A stretch of DNA of 64,000 bases from Aliigemmobacter aestuarii. GTDB taxonomy: Bacteria; Pseudomonadota; Alphaproteobacteria; Rhodobacterales; Rhodobacteraceae. The notes beneath the pieces are model-generated. The model worked only from the letters and a program-made list of their open reading frames with translations. It made no database searches and was not told the origin of the DNA. The DNA lies in contig NZ_SSND01000001.1 in assembly GCF_004799285.1 (NCBI RefSeq), forward strand, positions 1,674,001 to 1,738,000. The letters are read 5' to 3'. The position numbers and the translations under genes are program-made. Below are positions 28,694 through 37,347 of the stretch, in pieces. Each line of letters begins with the position of its first letter. The stretch's first letter is position 1.

Positions 28694-30186
28694 TGCAGCC
28701 TGATCCTTTCGATCGCACCGGCGTCGGGTGCGGGAAGGGTTTCATTCACGATCCGCGCCAGGTCCGACAGCGCAGGATGGCCCAGGTTGCGCTGAAGTTG
28801 CGACCAGACGCGGGGCAGGAAGGCAAGATAGCGATCCTTTCCGCCAACAAGGCAAAGGCGCGCAAAGATGCCGATGATCCGCAAGGCGCGCTGCGCGCCC
28901 AATGCGGCATAGGCCGCGCTGAAGCTCTGTTCCGATCGCCCGCTGCGTTCAAGGAAATGCCGGATCGTCGCGGCCTCGGTCGCCTCGGACACATCGCGCC
29001 GCGCGTCCTGCAGAAGCGACACGAGGTCATAGCCCGGCTGGCCCATCTGGGCCAGCTGGAAATCCAGCAGGCCGACACGCCGCACACCTTCGCGGTCGGG
29101 AAGCCACAGCAGGTTTTCGGCGTGATAGTCCCGCAGGATCACCACGCGCGGCCCGTCGGCATGGGCGGTCAGGATGTGTTCCATCTCGGCCCGGAGGGCA
29201 TCGCGCCCCGCATGATCGCCGGTCAGCGCGTGGCGGTAGAAATCGACGCAGAACATCGCCGCCTCGGCCCAGTCGGCTGCCGTCAGGTCGGGCAGGCCCG
29301 GTGGCGGTGCGGCCTGGTGAAGGCGGATCAGCACATCGGCGGCGGCCCGGCAAAGCGGGGCCTCGCGCGCAGGCTCCTGTTCGATCAGGCGGGCGAACAG
29401 GTCGTCGCCCAGATCCTCAAGCAACAGAAAGCCATGCTTCAGGTCGCGCGCAAGGATCGCGGGCGGCGACAGGCCAAGACGGCCAAGGAATTCGGCGATC
29501 TTGATGAAATCGGCGGGATCATCGCCCTTTCCCGGCGGGGCGTCCATCAGAACCGCCCGTCGGTCGCCAAGGGCAAGGCGCTGATAGCTGCGGTCCGAGG
29601 CGTCGCCCGCCAGTGGCCAGCGCCGCGCGTCGGCCCAGCCATGCGTTTGCAGGAAATCCAGCGCCAGCGCCGCGCGGTCTGTCATGCCTCGGCCCCCCCC
29701 TGGCCCGGCATCATCCCAAACAGCGCGCAGCGCCGCGGCAAATCCCGGACGGGTCGGTGCAAGGATCGTGGCGGTGCGCCCCTCTCCCTTCCGTTCCAGG
29801 CGCAGGGTCATGGCATCCGCAGGCACGTACCGTCCCAGGCGCTGGGGCCATTCCACAAGGCAGATGGCGGTGGCGAATGCCTCTTCCAGCCCCAGTTCGG
29901 CGATCTCGTCGGGCTGTGACAGCCGGTACAGATCGGCGTGCCAGATGTCGCCGTCTTCGGCCTCGTATGTCTGCACCAATGTGAACGTGGGGGATGGCAC
30001 ATCCTCCATCCGGCCAAGCCGCTGGCGGATCAGGCTTCGGGCGAGATGGGATTTTCCGGCGCCGATTTCGCCTTCAAGAAGCAGGGTGTCGCCCGGCCGC
30101 AAGAGGCGGGCAAGGCATCGGCCCAGACGCGCTGTGGCGCTTTCATCTGGCAGATCAAGGACAAGGACGGAACCGGGATCGGACAT
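28678..30186 (-). CDS. TsaE-AmgK fusion: t6A ATPase subunit and cell-wall sugar kinase in one frame
   Basis: One 502-codon frame joins two enzymes. Residues 1-160 are TsaE, the ATPase of t6A37 tRNA modification (LLLEGEIGAGKSHLARSL Walker A, SPTFTLVQTYE, HADLYRL, VEWPQRLG). Residues from about 168 form an aminoglycoside-phosphotransferase-like kinase matching AmgK (FLLLEDLGDDLF, ILRDYHAENLLWL catalytic loop, GLLDFQLAQMGQPGYDLVSL), which makes MurNAc/GlcNAc-1-phosphate. The joint is a run of eight Gs (29693-29700) followed by an ATG at 29685-29683. With seven Gs, TsaE would end in a TGA overlapping that ATG. Fusions of this kind are known in alphaproteobacteria, so a true fusion is plausible. 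Confidence 0.88.
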   Translation of the reverse strand: MSDPGSVLVLDLPDESATARLGRCLARLLRPGDTLLLEGEIGAGKSHLARSLIRQRLGRMEDVPSPTFTLVQTYEAEDGDIWHADLYRLSQPDEIAELGLEEAFATAICLVEWPQRLGRYVPADAMTLRLERKGEGRTATILAPTRPGFAAALRAVWDDAGPGGGRGMTDRAALALDFLQTHGWADARRWPLAGDASDRSYQRLALGDRRAVLMDAPPGKGDDPADFIKIAEFLGRLGLSPPAILARDLKHGFLLLEDLGDDLFARLIEQEPAREAPLCRAAADVLIRLHQAAPPPGLPDLTAADWAEAAMFCVDFYRHALTGDHAGRDALRAEMEHILTAHADGPRVVILRDYHAENLLWLPDREGVRRVGLLDFQLAQMGQPGYDLVSLLQDARRDVSEATEAATIRHFLERSGRSEQSFSAAYAALGAQRALRIIGIFARLCLVGGKDRYLAFLPRVWSQLQRNLGHPALSDLARIVNETLPAPDAGAIERIRLQCRRT

Positions 30187-30235
30187 GCGCCGAATGTATC
30201 GACCCGCGTTCCGACCGCAAGCGAAACAGGACCGG

Positions 30236-31825
30236 TCAGGCGCGTTGTCTGGGACGCTCCCGCCCAACGGCCATCGTCGCGGGATCGGCCGGTTCCGGCA
30301 GGCGGAACGAAACCATCGTCGCCCCGGCGCCCAATGGCCTGACATGGCACGAAACGATCCGTCCGTCGGTCAGCCGCACATCGGCTGTCCATTCGCCGCG
30401 CGCCTCGCGCCCCAGGATGCTGCCTTCGATCCGCGACCAGGTTTCCGTCGGCGCCGAACGGGCCTGCCAGTGGGCGGACATGCTGCCGATGGCGCCGGCA
30501 CCCAGGGCATCGGACGGGTCGTGATCCCACAGGTCGGCATAGGCACGGTTCGACATCACCAGAACGCCGGATTCCGAAAACACGGAAATCCCGTCGGCCA
30601 GTGTGTCCAGAACGGACTGGGCCATTTCCAGATTGGCGCGGAACAGACGCGCGCGGGACATTTCGGTGGTGATGTCCTCGATGATCAGGGCCATTGCCCC
30701 GTTCGGATGCGGGCGGCCAGAGACCCTGTAGGTGCGCCCGCCCGGCAGGTTCCAGGTTTCCTGAAACTGGCCTGCGGTCGCCGCCTTCTCGATCTCGGCC
30801 ATCTGCTTGCGCCAGCTGCGGTAATCCTTGGGCTCGGGGATCGTGCGACGCTCGCGCATCTGATCCAGCAAGGCGAAAAGCGTGGGCTTCATCGTCAGGA
30901 AATCGGCCTTCAGGTCCGTCAGGTCCGCAAGCGCGGGGTTGAACATCGCAAGCTGGCGCTGGCGGTCGAACACGGCAAGACCGACGGGGAGGTGTGCGAA
31001 GGTCCGCGCCAGGGTCTGCATGAATTCGCGCAGTGCCTTTTCCGCGCTGACGGCCGCATCCGCGGGCGTGGCGAAGTACAGGGTTTCGCCGCAGCCATCG
31101 GGATGCGCGCTGATGTCGAACCACTGCGTGACAGCGCCCTTTTCCAGCTGCGCCCGATGGCTGGTGTCGCCCGGCGGCATTGCGGGGAAAAGCCGAGGCA
31201 GCGGCCATCCGATACCCTCGTCACGGGTTTCGCACAGGCCGGTCAGATAGGATTGGTTTGCCCATGTGACGCGGCCCCCGGCATCTTCGCGCCAGACCGG
31301 ATAGGGGATCAGCGCGCCCAGTCGGCGCAGCCGGTCGAGTTCTTCGGCGATGGTCCGGTCGGTCAGCGGATCGTGGCCCCGCGCGGCCTCGCTGTCGGCA
31401 TCCGACAGCGTCAGGCGCAGAAGGCCGCCGTTGCGGGATGCATGAAGAACAAGCGGGTTCACATCATTACGGGCCGAGTTCAGCGTGATCTGGCCGGTGG
31501 ATCCCAGCCCGTCGATCTGTGCCGCGAGGTCCGGAAAGCGTGCGGCAAGAAAGCCCATGACCGCTTCCCAGGCGCGGCCGTCATTCCACGTGGGCCCGTC
31601 GCCGATGGCCCGCCCGATCAGCCGGCGTGCGGCAGGCGAGGTATCCAGCAGCGTCTGGCCGTCAAAGACGAAGACCGGTGCATCATCCTGCACCGCAAAG
31701 AGCGAGTTGCGCGGAACGACCACTGGCCTGAGACTGCCGTAAAGATGCATTGCCAGAAGGCCCAGCGTGACGGCACCGGCAGAGACGGAGGTAATCAACA
31801 GGACCAGGGGAACCGAAATATCCAT
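30236..31825 (-). CDS. Membrane-anchored PAS-domain protein without a kinase domain
   Basis: A 529-residue protein with an N-terminal transmembrane segment (VPLVLLITSVSAGAVTLGLL) and several PAS-like regions (VFVFDGQTLLDTSPAARRLI; IPYPVWREDAGGRVTWANQS; LPVGLAVFDRQRQLAMFNPA; GISVFSESGVLVMSNRAYAD). It contains the phrase MALIIEDITTEMSRARLFRA, typical of the linker ahead of a histidine kinase, but no H-box or ATPase domain follows. It may be a sensor acting through a partner. It lies between regB and the tsaE fusion on the same strand; a link to RegB is only positional. No clear ribosome site is visible. Confidence 0.75.
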   Translation of the reverse strand: MDISVPLVLLITSVSAGAVTLGLLAMHLYGSLRPVVVPRNSLFAVQDDAPVFVFDGQTLLDTSPAARRLIGRAIGDGPTWNDGRAWEAVMGFLAARFPDLAAQIDGLGSTGQITLNSARNDVNPLVLHASRNGGLLRLTLSDADSEAARGHDPLTDRTIAEELDRLRRLGALIPYPVWREDAGGRVTWANQSYLTGLCETRDEGIGWPLPRLFPAMPPGDTSHRAQLEKGAVTQWFDISAHPDGCGETLYFATPADAAVSAEKALREFMQTLARTFAHLPVGLAVFDRQRQLAMFNPALADLTDLKADFLTMKPTLFALLDQMRERRTIPEPKDYRSWRKQMAEIEKAATAGQFQETWNLPGGRTYRVSGRPHPNGAMALIIEDITTEMSRARLFRANLEMAQSVLDTLADGISVFSESGVLVMSNRAYADLWDHDPSDALGAGAIGSMSAHWQARSAPTETWSRIEGSILGREARGEWTADVRLTDGRIVSCHVRPLGAGATMVSFRLPEPADPATMAVGRERPRQRA

Positions 31826-31913
31826 GCACGCGGCCGACCAGGGGACTCACCTCGTCAACCTAGAGGCGACAGTGTTAACGACCCGTTAACCCGCAGGCAG
31901 AAGACGGGAAGGG

Positions 31914-33302
31914 CTATCCCTCGATCGGGGCGTTTTCCCCAAGCGGTGTGTCCAGCGCCGGGGCAAGGATACGGTCCACCGGCCAGATCACCTCGACGAT
32001 CGCGCCGCACCGTTCGGGCCGTTCTTCCGGGGTCAGGAACGGGTCTGATCCGTTCGCGAAGCTGAGCTCGGCGCCGGTGCGTTCCAGCAGGGTCTTTGCG
32101 ATGAACAGCCCAAGGCCCATGCCTTCGTATTCCGGGCGTCTGGCCGCGTCCGTCTCGCTCCGGCGTCTGCGCACGAACGGGTCGCCGATGCGGCCGATCA
32201 GATGCGGCGGATAGCCGTCGCCATCGTCGACGATGCGCACGACGATGCGGCGGTCGCTCCAGCGGCCCTCAACCCAGACATTGCCGGCTGCGAAATCCAC
32301 TGCGTTCTGCATCAGGTTGCGCAGGCCGTGGATGATCTCGGGGCTTCGGCGGATCGTGGGCTGGCGCCCGCCTTCCGCTTCTGCGACCAGTTCGAAATGA
32401 ACGGTCTTGCCGCGGTTCAGGTGGGGTTCGCTGGCCTCGCGGAGAACGGCATCCAGCGGTGCCTGATGCATCTGCCTGTCGTCCTTGCCGGCCCTGCCCA
32501 TGGATCGCATGATGTCGCGGCAGCGGTCGGCCTGATCGCGGATCAGCCGCGCGTCATCCTGCAACGCGGGCCGGTCCGACAGTTCCTCGATCAGTTCCGA
32601 TGACACCAGCTTGATCGTGGCCAGCGGTGTTCCCAGTTCATGCGCCGCAGCGGCGACGACGCCGCCCAGATCGGTCAGCTTCTGTTCCCGTGCGAGGGCC
32701 ATCTGCGTGGCCAGAAGTGCGTCTGACATCGTCCGGATTTCGGATGAAACCCGTTGCGTATAAAGCGACATGAAGACGACGCCGATCACGATCGACAGCC
32801 AGAAGCCGAACTCGAACAGCGGCGGGACCGCGAATTCGGAGCCGTCCGAAAGGCGCATCGGGATGTTCAATAGCGCTGTCAGGGTGACAAGGACGATCGC
32901 CGCAAGCCCAAGGATCACCGTCTGGCGCACCTGAAGCGCCGAGGCCGAGATCGTCACCGGCGCCAGCACCAGCAGGGCAAAGGGATTGTCCATGCCACCC
33001 GTCAGGAACAGAAGCAGGCAAAGCTGTGCCAGATCGAACAGCAGGATCATGAGCGCTTCGGTATCGCTCAGCCTTTTGTTTTCCGGAAAGATGAAAATGA
33101 AGATCAGGTTCGAGATGATCGAGGCGCCGATCGTCATGAAGCAGAGGCCCAGAGGCACCTGCATGTCGAAATACCGGATGCTGACCGCAATCGCCGCAAG
33201 TTGGCCGGCGATCGCCATCCACCGCAACAGGATCAGCGTCCGAAGCCGCATGCTTTCGCGGGTGTCGGTGCGGACATTGATGCCCGCAAGCGGAGGTGTC
33301 AT
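31914..33302 (-). CDS. regB: Redox sensor histidine kinase RegB (PrrB/ActS)
   Basis: Global redox sensor that phosphorylates RegA when respiration slows. The 462 residues begin with a six-helix membrane domain holding the ubiquinone-responsive heptapeptide GGMDNPF. The H-box AAHELGTPLATIKLVSSEL has the phosphorylated His, and the downstream DRCRDIMRSMG retains the redox-active Cys. ATPase motifs LRNLMQNAVDFA, IVDDGDGYPP and GMGLGLFIAKTLLE follow. AAGG six bases before the chosen ATG supports this start over one 21 codons upstream. It is divergent from senC-regA, the arrangement known in Rhodobacter. Confidence 0.97.
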   Translation of the reverse strand: MTPPLAGINVRTDTRESMRLRTLILLRWMAIAGQLAAIAVSIRYFDMQVPLGLCFMTIGASIISNLIFIFIFPENKRLSDTEALMILLFDLAQLCLLLFLTGGMDNPFALLVLAPVTISASALQVRQTVILGLAAIVLVTLTALLNIPMRLSDGSEFAVPPLFEFGFWLSIVIGVVFMSLYTQRVSSEIRTMSDALLATQMALAREQKLTDLGGVVAAAAHELGTPLATIKLVSSELIEELSDRPALQDDARLIRDQADRCRDIMRSMGRAGKDDRQMHQAPLDAVLREASEPHLNRGKTVHFELVAEAEGGRQPTIRRSPEIIHGLRNLMQNAVDFAAGNVWVEGRWSDRRIVVRIVDDGDGYPPHLIGRIGDPFVRRRRSETDAARRPEYEGMGLGLFIAKTLLERTGAELSFANGSDPFLTPEERPERCGAIVEVIWPVDRILAPALDTPLGENAPIEG

Positions 33303-33412
33303 GACGCGCCTTGCTGTCGCGGAAGGGATTTTTCCATTGTTACGAAGCCCGCAATGAAGGATCAATGACGCATGTTTGACGCGGGTGACCGCGCATCGGA
33401 ATGCAAGGGTGA

Positions 33413-34048
33413 ATGATGATGAAGCTTTACGCCGGGGTCGCTGCCGGCGCCATCGTGGCGCTGGTCGGGGGCACCTACCTTTACAGCCAGCTTGCAGCGC
33501 CGGATGACGTCTTTGCCCAGTGCCGGGGCGGGCAGGTCGGCGGTGGTGCCATCGGCGGCCCGTTCACGCTGATCGACGAGAACGAAAAGACCGTCACCGA
33601 CAGGGACGTGATCACCGGGCCGTCGCTTGTGTATTTCGGCTATACCTTCTGCCCGGATGTCTGCCCGCTGGACAATGCGCGCAACGCCGAGGCGGTGGAT
33701 ATCCTTGAAGAGAGGGGCATCGAGGTTACCCCGGTGTTCATCTCGGTCGATCCGAAGCGCGACACGCCCGAGGTTCTGCGCGATTTCACCGATAACCTGC
33801 ACCCGCGCATGATCGGCCTGACCGGAACGCCCGAACAGATCCAGGAAGCGTCAAAAGCCTACAAGACCTATTTCAAGATCCAGGATCCCGAAGAAGAGTT
33901 CTATCTGATCGACCATTCGACCTTTACCTATCTGGTCTTTCCTGAAATCGGCTTCGTGGAATTCTTCCGGCGCGAAGAGACGCCGGATGAAATGGCACAG
34001 CGTGTGGCCTGTTTCGTCGAGGCGGCGGCAACCCAAGGTCAAAATTGA
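33413..34048 (+). CDS. senC: SCO1/SenC family copper chaperone (PrrC)
   Basis: Membrane-anchored thioredoxin-fold protein that delivers copper to cytochrome c oxidase and modulates RegB signalling in Rhodobacter. The 211 residues have an N-terminal anchor (LYAGVAAGAIVALVGGTYL), the copper-binding motif FGYTFCPDVCPLDN and the distal His in LIDHSTFTYLV. Three consecutive ATGs open the gene; AAGGGT is best spaced from the second or third, so the real N-terminus may be one or two residues shorter. Divergent from regB across 110 bases. The regA promoter overlaps its stop codon. Confidence 0.95.
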   Translation: MMMKLYAGVAAGAIVALVGGTYLYSQLAAPDDVFAQCRGGQVGGGAIGGPFTLIDENEKTVTDRDVITGPSLVYFGYTFCPDVCPLDNARNAEAVDILEERGIEVTPVFISVDPKRDTPEVLRDFTDNLHPRMIGLTGTPEQIQEASKAYKTYFKIQDPEEEFYLIDHSTFTYLVFPEIGFVEFFRREETPDEMAQRVACFVEAAATQGQN

Positions 34049-34073
34049 CCAGCGGGCAAAAGCAACCTAGATT
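34045..34073 (+). promoter_or_regulatory. Putative sigma-70 promoter of regA
   Basis: TTGACC, exactly 17 bases, TAGATT. The -35 starts within the senC stop codon. It would allow regA-hvrA expression independent of senC, with transcription starting near 34080. Confidence 0.65.
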
Positions 34074-34105
34074 CATTCCAATTCGTGAATAGTAAGGAAA
34101 CGCAA

Positions 34106-34660
34106 ATGTCCGAAGATCTGGGTGCGGAACTGGGGCCGGATCGCAGCCTGCTGCTTGTTGACGATGACGAAGCCTTCGTGAAACGCCTTGCCCGGGCGAT
34201 GGAAAAGCGGGGCTTCATTCCGGAAACCGCGGAAAGTGTTGCCGCCGGAAAGGCCATTGCCCAGACCCGACCGCCAGCTTATGCGGTGGTGGATCTTCGG
34301 CTTGAAGACGGCAACGGCCTTGATGTGGTGGAAACCCTGCGCGAAAAGCGCCCGGATTGCCGGATCGTCGTACTGACCGGATACGGGGCGATTGCCACGG
34401 CGGTTGCTGCGGTGAAGGTCGGTGCCACCGATTATCTTTCAAAACCGGCCGATGCAAACGAAATTACCGCGGCACTTCTGGCAAAGGGCGATGCCCTTCC
34501 GCCGCCACCGGAAAATCCTATGTCGGCTGATCGGGTGCGTTGGGAACATATCCAGCGGGTCTATGAAATGTGCGACCGGAACGTTTCCGAAACCGCCCGT
34601 CGCCTGAACATGCATCGCCGGACCCTTCAGAGAATTCTGGCCAAACGCAGCCCGCGCTGA
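34106..34660 (+). CDS. regA: Redox response regulator RegA (PrrA/ActR)
   Basis: DNA-binding response regulator of the RegB/RegA system controlling photosynthesis, respiration, carbon and nitrogen fixation genes. The 184 residues have a receiver domain (SLLLVDDDEAFVKRLARAM; phospho-acceptor Asp in AVVDLRLEDGNGLDVVETL; VVLTGYGAIATAVAAVKVGA; Lys in DYLSKPADA), a proline linker PPPPENP and a Fis-type HTH (NVSETARRLNMHRRTLQRIL) that is nearly invariant in this family. AAGGAAA five bases upstream fixes the start seven codons inside the longest frame. Length equals known RegA proteins. Confidence 0.97.
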   Translation: MSEDLGAELGPDRSLLLVDDDEAFVKRLARAMEKRGFIPETAESVAAGKAIAQTRPPAYAVVDLRLEDGNGLDVVETLREKRPDCRIVVLTGYGAIATAVAAVKVGATDYLSKPADANEITAALLAKGDALPPPPENPMSADRVRWEHIQRVYEMCDRNVSETARRLNMHRRTLQRILAKRSPR

Positions 34661-34717
34661 AGCCATTTCCGGAATTTCTGGCCAATTCACGTCTGATCGG
34701 ATATCCACATTTTACAT

Positions 34718-34741
34718 CCGCTTTTAAAGCGGGACGTTTTT
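34718..34741 (+). terminator. Rho-independent-type terminator after regA
   Basis: CCGCTTT-T-AAAGCGG palindrome followed four bases later by five Ts. It sits 57 bases past the regA stop and upstream of hvrA, so it would separate or attenuate hvrA transcription. Confidence 0.55.
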
Positions 34742-34796
34742 GTGGAAGCAATGATCCGTTTTCAATTCGAATGACGGATCTTCGAAAGGATCAGAC

Positions 34797-35111
34797 GTGG
34801 ATACCGATATCAATTCCCTTTCGCTCAAGGAGCTGAAGGAACTTCAGGCCCGCATTGCGCGCGCCATTTCCAGCTATGAGGATCGCCGCAAGAAGGAAGC
34901 CCTTGCCGAGCTTGAGGAAAAGGCCCGCCAGATGGGTTTCTCGCTTGCCGAACTGACCGGGGCTTCGACCGGTCGGACGAAGGCCCCGGTTGCGCCGAAA
35001 TACGCCAATCCCGCCAACAGGTCGGAAACCTGGTCGGGGCGCGGGCGCAAGCCGCGCTGGTTCGAAGAGGCGCTGAAAGCCGGCAAATCGCCCTCGGATC
35101 TGGCTATCTGA
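34797..35111 (+). CDS. hvrA: H-NS-like regulator HvrA
   Basis: A 104-residue nucleoid-type regulator; in Rhodobacter, HvrA tunes photosynthesis gene expression to low light and affects nitrogen fixation. The N-terminal half is a charged coiled coil ([38 protein letters not shown]). The C-terminal half holds the H-NS DNA-binding core ([20 protein letters not shown]). It starts with GTG, with AAGGA about nine bases upstream. It lies downstream of regA beyond a terminator-like hairpin in an AT-richer gap. Identification rests on both motif and location. Confidence 0.92.
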   Translation: MDTDINSLSLKELKELQARIARAISSYEDRRKKEALAELEEKARQMGFSLAELTGASTGRTKAPVAPKYANPANRSETWSGRGRKPRWFEEALKAGKSPSDLAI

Positions 35112-35128
35112 GGCTGACGAATCCGGTT

Positions 35129-35158
35129 GCGTGGCGGGTCAAGCGACGTACGCCACGC
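35129..35158. terminator. Bidirectional hairpin between hvrA and the HD hydrolase gene
   Basis: GCGTGGCG, 14-base loop, CGCCACGC: eight perfect pairs in the convergent gap. There is no T-tract. Confidence 0.45.
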
Positions 35159-35160
35159 GA

Positions 35161-35799
35161 TCACATGTTTTCCATCAATTCCCGGTGCCGGCTGATGAAA
35201 TTGGCGCGCACCTCGGCAGGGGGGCGCAGTTCGATCACCATCCCCGAAATAAGGCCGGGGTCGGGACATCCGAACAGGCGATCGGCCTCGGTCCGGGAAA
35301 AACCGGCGATGTGAACCGCCTCCATCCATGCCGAAATCCGGTCGGCCGCCTTGATCGCCTTCTTGATCGGCGACGGCGTCACGGCCGGAAGACCGAACCG
35401 CAAGTGGATCGCGGCGGTCAGCCTTTCGTCAAGTGCGCCATATCCCGGACCGACGGCGGCCTTCACCGGGCTGATCATGTCGCCGATCACATATTCGGGG
35501 GCGTCATGCAGCAGCGCGGCCAATTGCCAGCGGGGGGCGATATCGGGATTCTGTCGGCTGAACAGCCGTTCCACCAGAAGGGAGTGTTCGGCCACCGAAT
35601 AGGGCCAATCCCCCAGGGTCTGACCATTCCAGCGCGCCACGAAGGCAAGGCCGTGGGCAATATCCTCGATCTCTATATCGACCGGTGTCGGGTCGAGAAG
35701 ATCAAGCCGGCGGCCCGACAGCATGCGCTGCCATGCACGCGGTGTGCGGCCCTTGCCGCTTTCGGACACAGGCATGATGCTTTGCTTTTCCCCCGACAT
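35161..35799 (-). CDS. HD-domain phosphohydrolase (YfbR-like)
   Basis: A 212-residue HD-superfamily hydrolase. Metal ligands are visible as the His in SVAEHSLLV, the His-Asp pair in [15 protein letters not shown] and a distal Asp in KAADRISAW. This pattern resembles YfbR-type 5'-deoxynucleotidases; the true substrate is unknown. The N-terminus carries [19 protein letters not shown], conserved in this subgroup. It interrupts the hvrA-ahcY interval in the opposite direction, and its start overlaps the putative -35 of ahcY. Confidence 0.78.
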   Translation of the reverse strand: MSGEKQSIMPVSESGKGRTPRAWQRMLSGRRLDLLDPTPVDIEIEDIAHGLAFVARWNGQTLGDWPYSVAEHSLLVERLFSRQNPDIAPRWQLAALLHDAPEYVIGDMISPVKAAVGPGYGALDERLTAAIHLRFGLPAVTPSPIKKAIKAADRISAWMEAVHIAGFSRTEADRLFGCPDPGLISGMVIELRPPAEVRANFISRHRELMENM

Positions 35800-35827
35800 T
35801 GTCGCGAACCCTTCAAGGTGCTATGTG
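35799..35827 (+). promoter_or_regulatory. Putative promoter of ahcY
   Basis: TTGTCG, 17 bases, TATGTG. The -10 is the centre of a GGTGC-TATGT-GCACC dyad (35817-35831), which could be an operator. The match to consensus is modest. Confidence 0.4.
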
Positions 35828-35862
35828 CACCGCAAAGCGAGAATTGCCAAGGAGTGCGCCAA

Positions 35863-37257
35863 ATGGCGAAGGATTACATAGTCAGGGATATCGGGCTGGC
35901 CGAATTCGGCCGGAAAGAGCTGGATATCGCCGAAACGGAAATGCCGGGCCTGATGGCGCTGCGCGAGGAATTCGGCGCGGCAAAACCCCTCAAGGGCGCC
36001 CGCATCGCCGGATCGCTGCACATGACGATCCAGACCGCCGTCCTGATCGAAACGCTTGTCGCGCTGGGTGCGGATGTGCGCTGGGCCTCGTGCAACATCT
36101 TCTCGACGCAGGATCACGCGGCGGCGGCAATTGCCGCTTCGGGCGTGCCGGTCTTTGCGATCAAGGGCGAATCGCTGGAAGATTACTGGGCCTATACCGA
36201 CAAGATCTTCCAGTTCCCGGAAGGCACCTGCAACATGATCCTCGACGATGGCGGGGATGCAACGCTGTATATCCTGCTTGGTGCGCGGGTCGAGGCCGGT
36301 GAAACCGACCTGATCACCGTGCCGACCAGTGACGAAGAAGTCTGCCTGTTCAACCAGATCAAGAAGCGTCTGGCGGAGTCGCCCGGCTGGTTCACGAAAC
36401 AGCGTGAAGCCATCAAGGGCGTGTCCGAGGAAACCACCACCGGCGTGCATCGTCTGTATGACCTGCACAAGAAGGGCATGCTGCCCTTCCCGGCGATCAA
36501 CGTGAACGACAGTGTGACGAAGTCGAAGTTCGACAACAAGTATGGCTGCAAGGAATCCCTGGTCGATGGCATCCGCCGCGCCACCGATACGATGATGGCC
36601 GGCAAGGTGGCCGTCGTCTGCGGTTACGGCGATGTGGGCAAGGGCTCGGCCGCCTCGCTCCGCGGCGCCGGTGCCCGCGTGAAGGTGACCGAGGTTGACC
36701 CGATCTGCGCGCTTCAGGCGGCGATGGACGGCTTCGAGGTTGTCGTGCTGGAAGATGTGGTGCGGGATGCCGACATCTTCATCACCACCACCGGCAACAA
36801 GGACGTGATCCGTATCGAGCACATGCGCGAGATGAAGGACATGGCCATCGTCGGCAACATCGGCCATTTCGACAACGAGATCCAGGTCGCGGCCCTGCGC
36901 AACCACAAATGGACCAACATCAAGGATCAGGTGGACATGATCGAAATGCCTTCGGGCAGCCGTATCATCCTTCTGTCCGAAGGCCGTCTCTTGAACCTCG
37001 GCAATGCCACCGGGCATCCTTCGTTCGTGATGTCGGCCTCGTTCACCAACCAGGTTCTTGCGCAGATCGAACTGTGGACCAAGGGCAAGGATTATGCCCC
37101 CGGCGTCTACATCCTGCCGAAGCACCTGGATGAAAAGGTGGCCCGCCTGCATCTGAAGAAGATCGGCGTGAAACTGACCGAACTGCGCCCGGAACAGGCC
37201 GATTACATCGGCGTCAAGGTCGACGGGCCGTTCAAGTCGGATCACTACCGCTACTGA
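35863..37257 (+). CDS. ahcY: Adenosylhomocysteinase
   Basis: Hydrolyses S-adenosylhomocysteine to homocysteine and adenosine, relieving product inhibition of methyltransferases. The 464 residues show [17 protein letters not shown], the [16 protein letters not shown] active-site segment, [16 protein letters not shown], the NAD-binding [20 protein letters not shown] and C-terminal [21 protein letters not shown] eight bases before the ATG decides the start within a much longer open frame. It is followed by a strong terminator. ahcY is also found beside the reg cluster in Rhodobacter. Confidence 0.97.
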   Translation: MAKDYIVRDIGLAEFGRKELDIAETEMPGLMALREEFGAAKPLKGARIAGSLHMTIQTAVLIETLVALGADVRWASCNIFSTQDHAAAAIAASGVPVFAIKGESLEDYWAYTDKIFQFPEGTCNMILDDGGDATLYILLGARVEAGETDLITVPTSDEEVCLFNQIKKRLAESPGWFTKQREAIKGVSEETTTGVHRLYDLHKKGMLPFPAINVNDSVTKSKFDNKYGCKESLVDGIRRATDTMMAGKVAVVCGYGDVGKGSAASLRGAGARVKVTEVDPICALQAAMDGFEVVVLEDVVRDADIFITTTGNKDVIRIEHMREMKDMAIVGNIGHFDNEIQVAALRNHKWTNIKDQVDMIEMPSGSRIILLSEGRLLNLGNATGHPSFVMSASFTNQVLAQIELWTKGKDYAPGVYILPKHLDEKVARLHLKKIGVKLTELRPEQADYIGVKVDGPFKSDHYRY

Positions 37258-37281
37258 CCGCACGAAGTTCATTCGGTTCGG

Positions 37282-37315
37282 CGCAGCGCCCTTTGCGGGG
37301 CGCTGCGTTCTTTTT
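37282..37315 (+). terminator. Rho-independent terminator of ahcY
   Basis: CGCAGCGCCC, six-base loop, GGGCGCTGCG (ten perfect pairs) followed by TTCTTTTT. The best canonical terminator in the window. Confidence 0.88.
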
Positions 37316-37347
37316 GCAACTTCCCCCCGGCTGCCTTGTCCATTCTT

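Noticed and set aside
33303-33412. Specific RegA binding sites between regB and senC
   Set aside because: A TGACGC direct repeat is visible (33366-33382 region), but the RegA consensus is too loose for a confident call by eye.
35131-35862. N-terminal extension of ahcY by 244 codons in the same frame
   Set aside because: It lies antisense to the HD hydrolase gene and has no homology; AAGGAG and family alignment mark the start at 35863.
35800-35862. SAH or SAM/SAH riboswitch upstream of ahcY
   Set aside because: The leader is only about 30 bases after the likely start site and lacks recognisable aptamer motifs; only a short dyad over the -10 is present.
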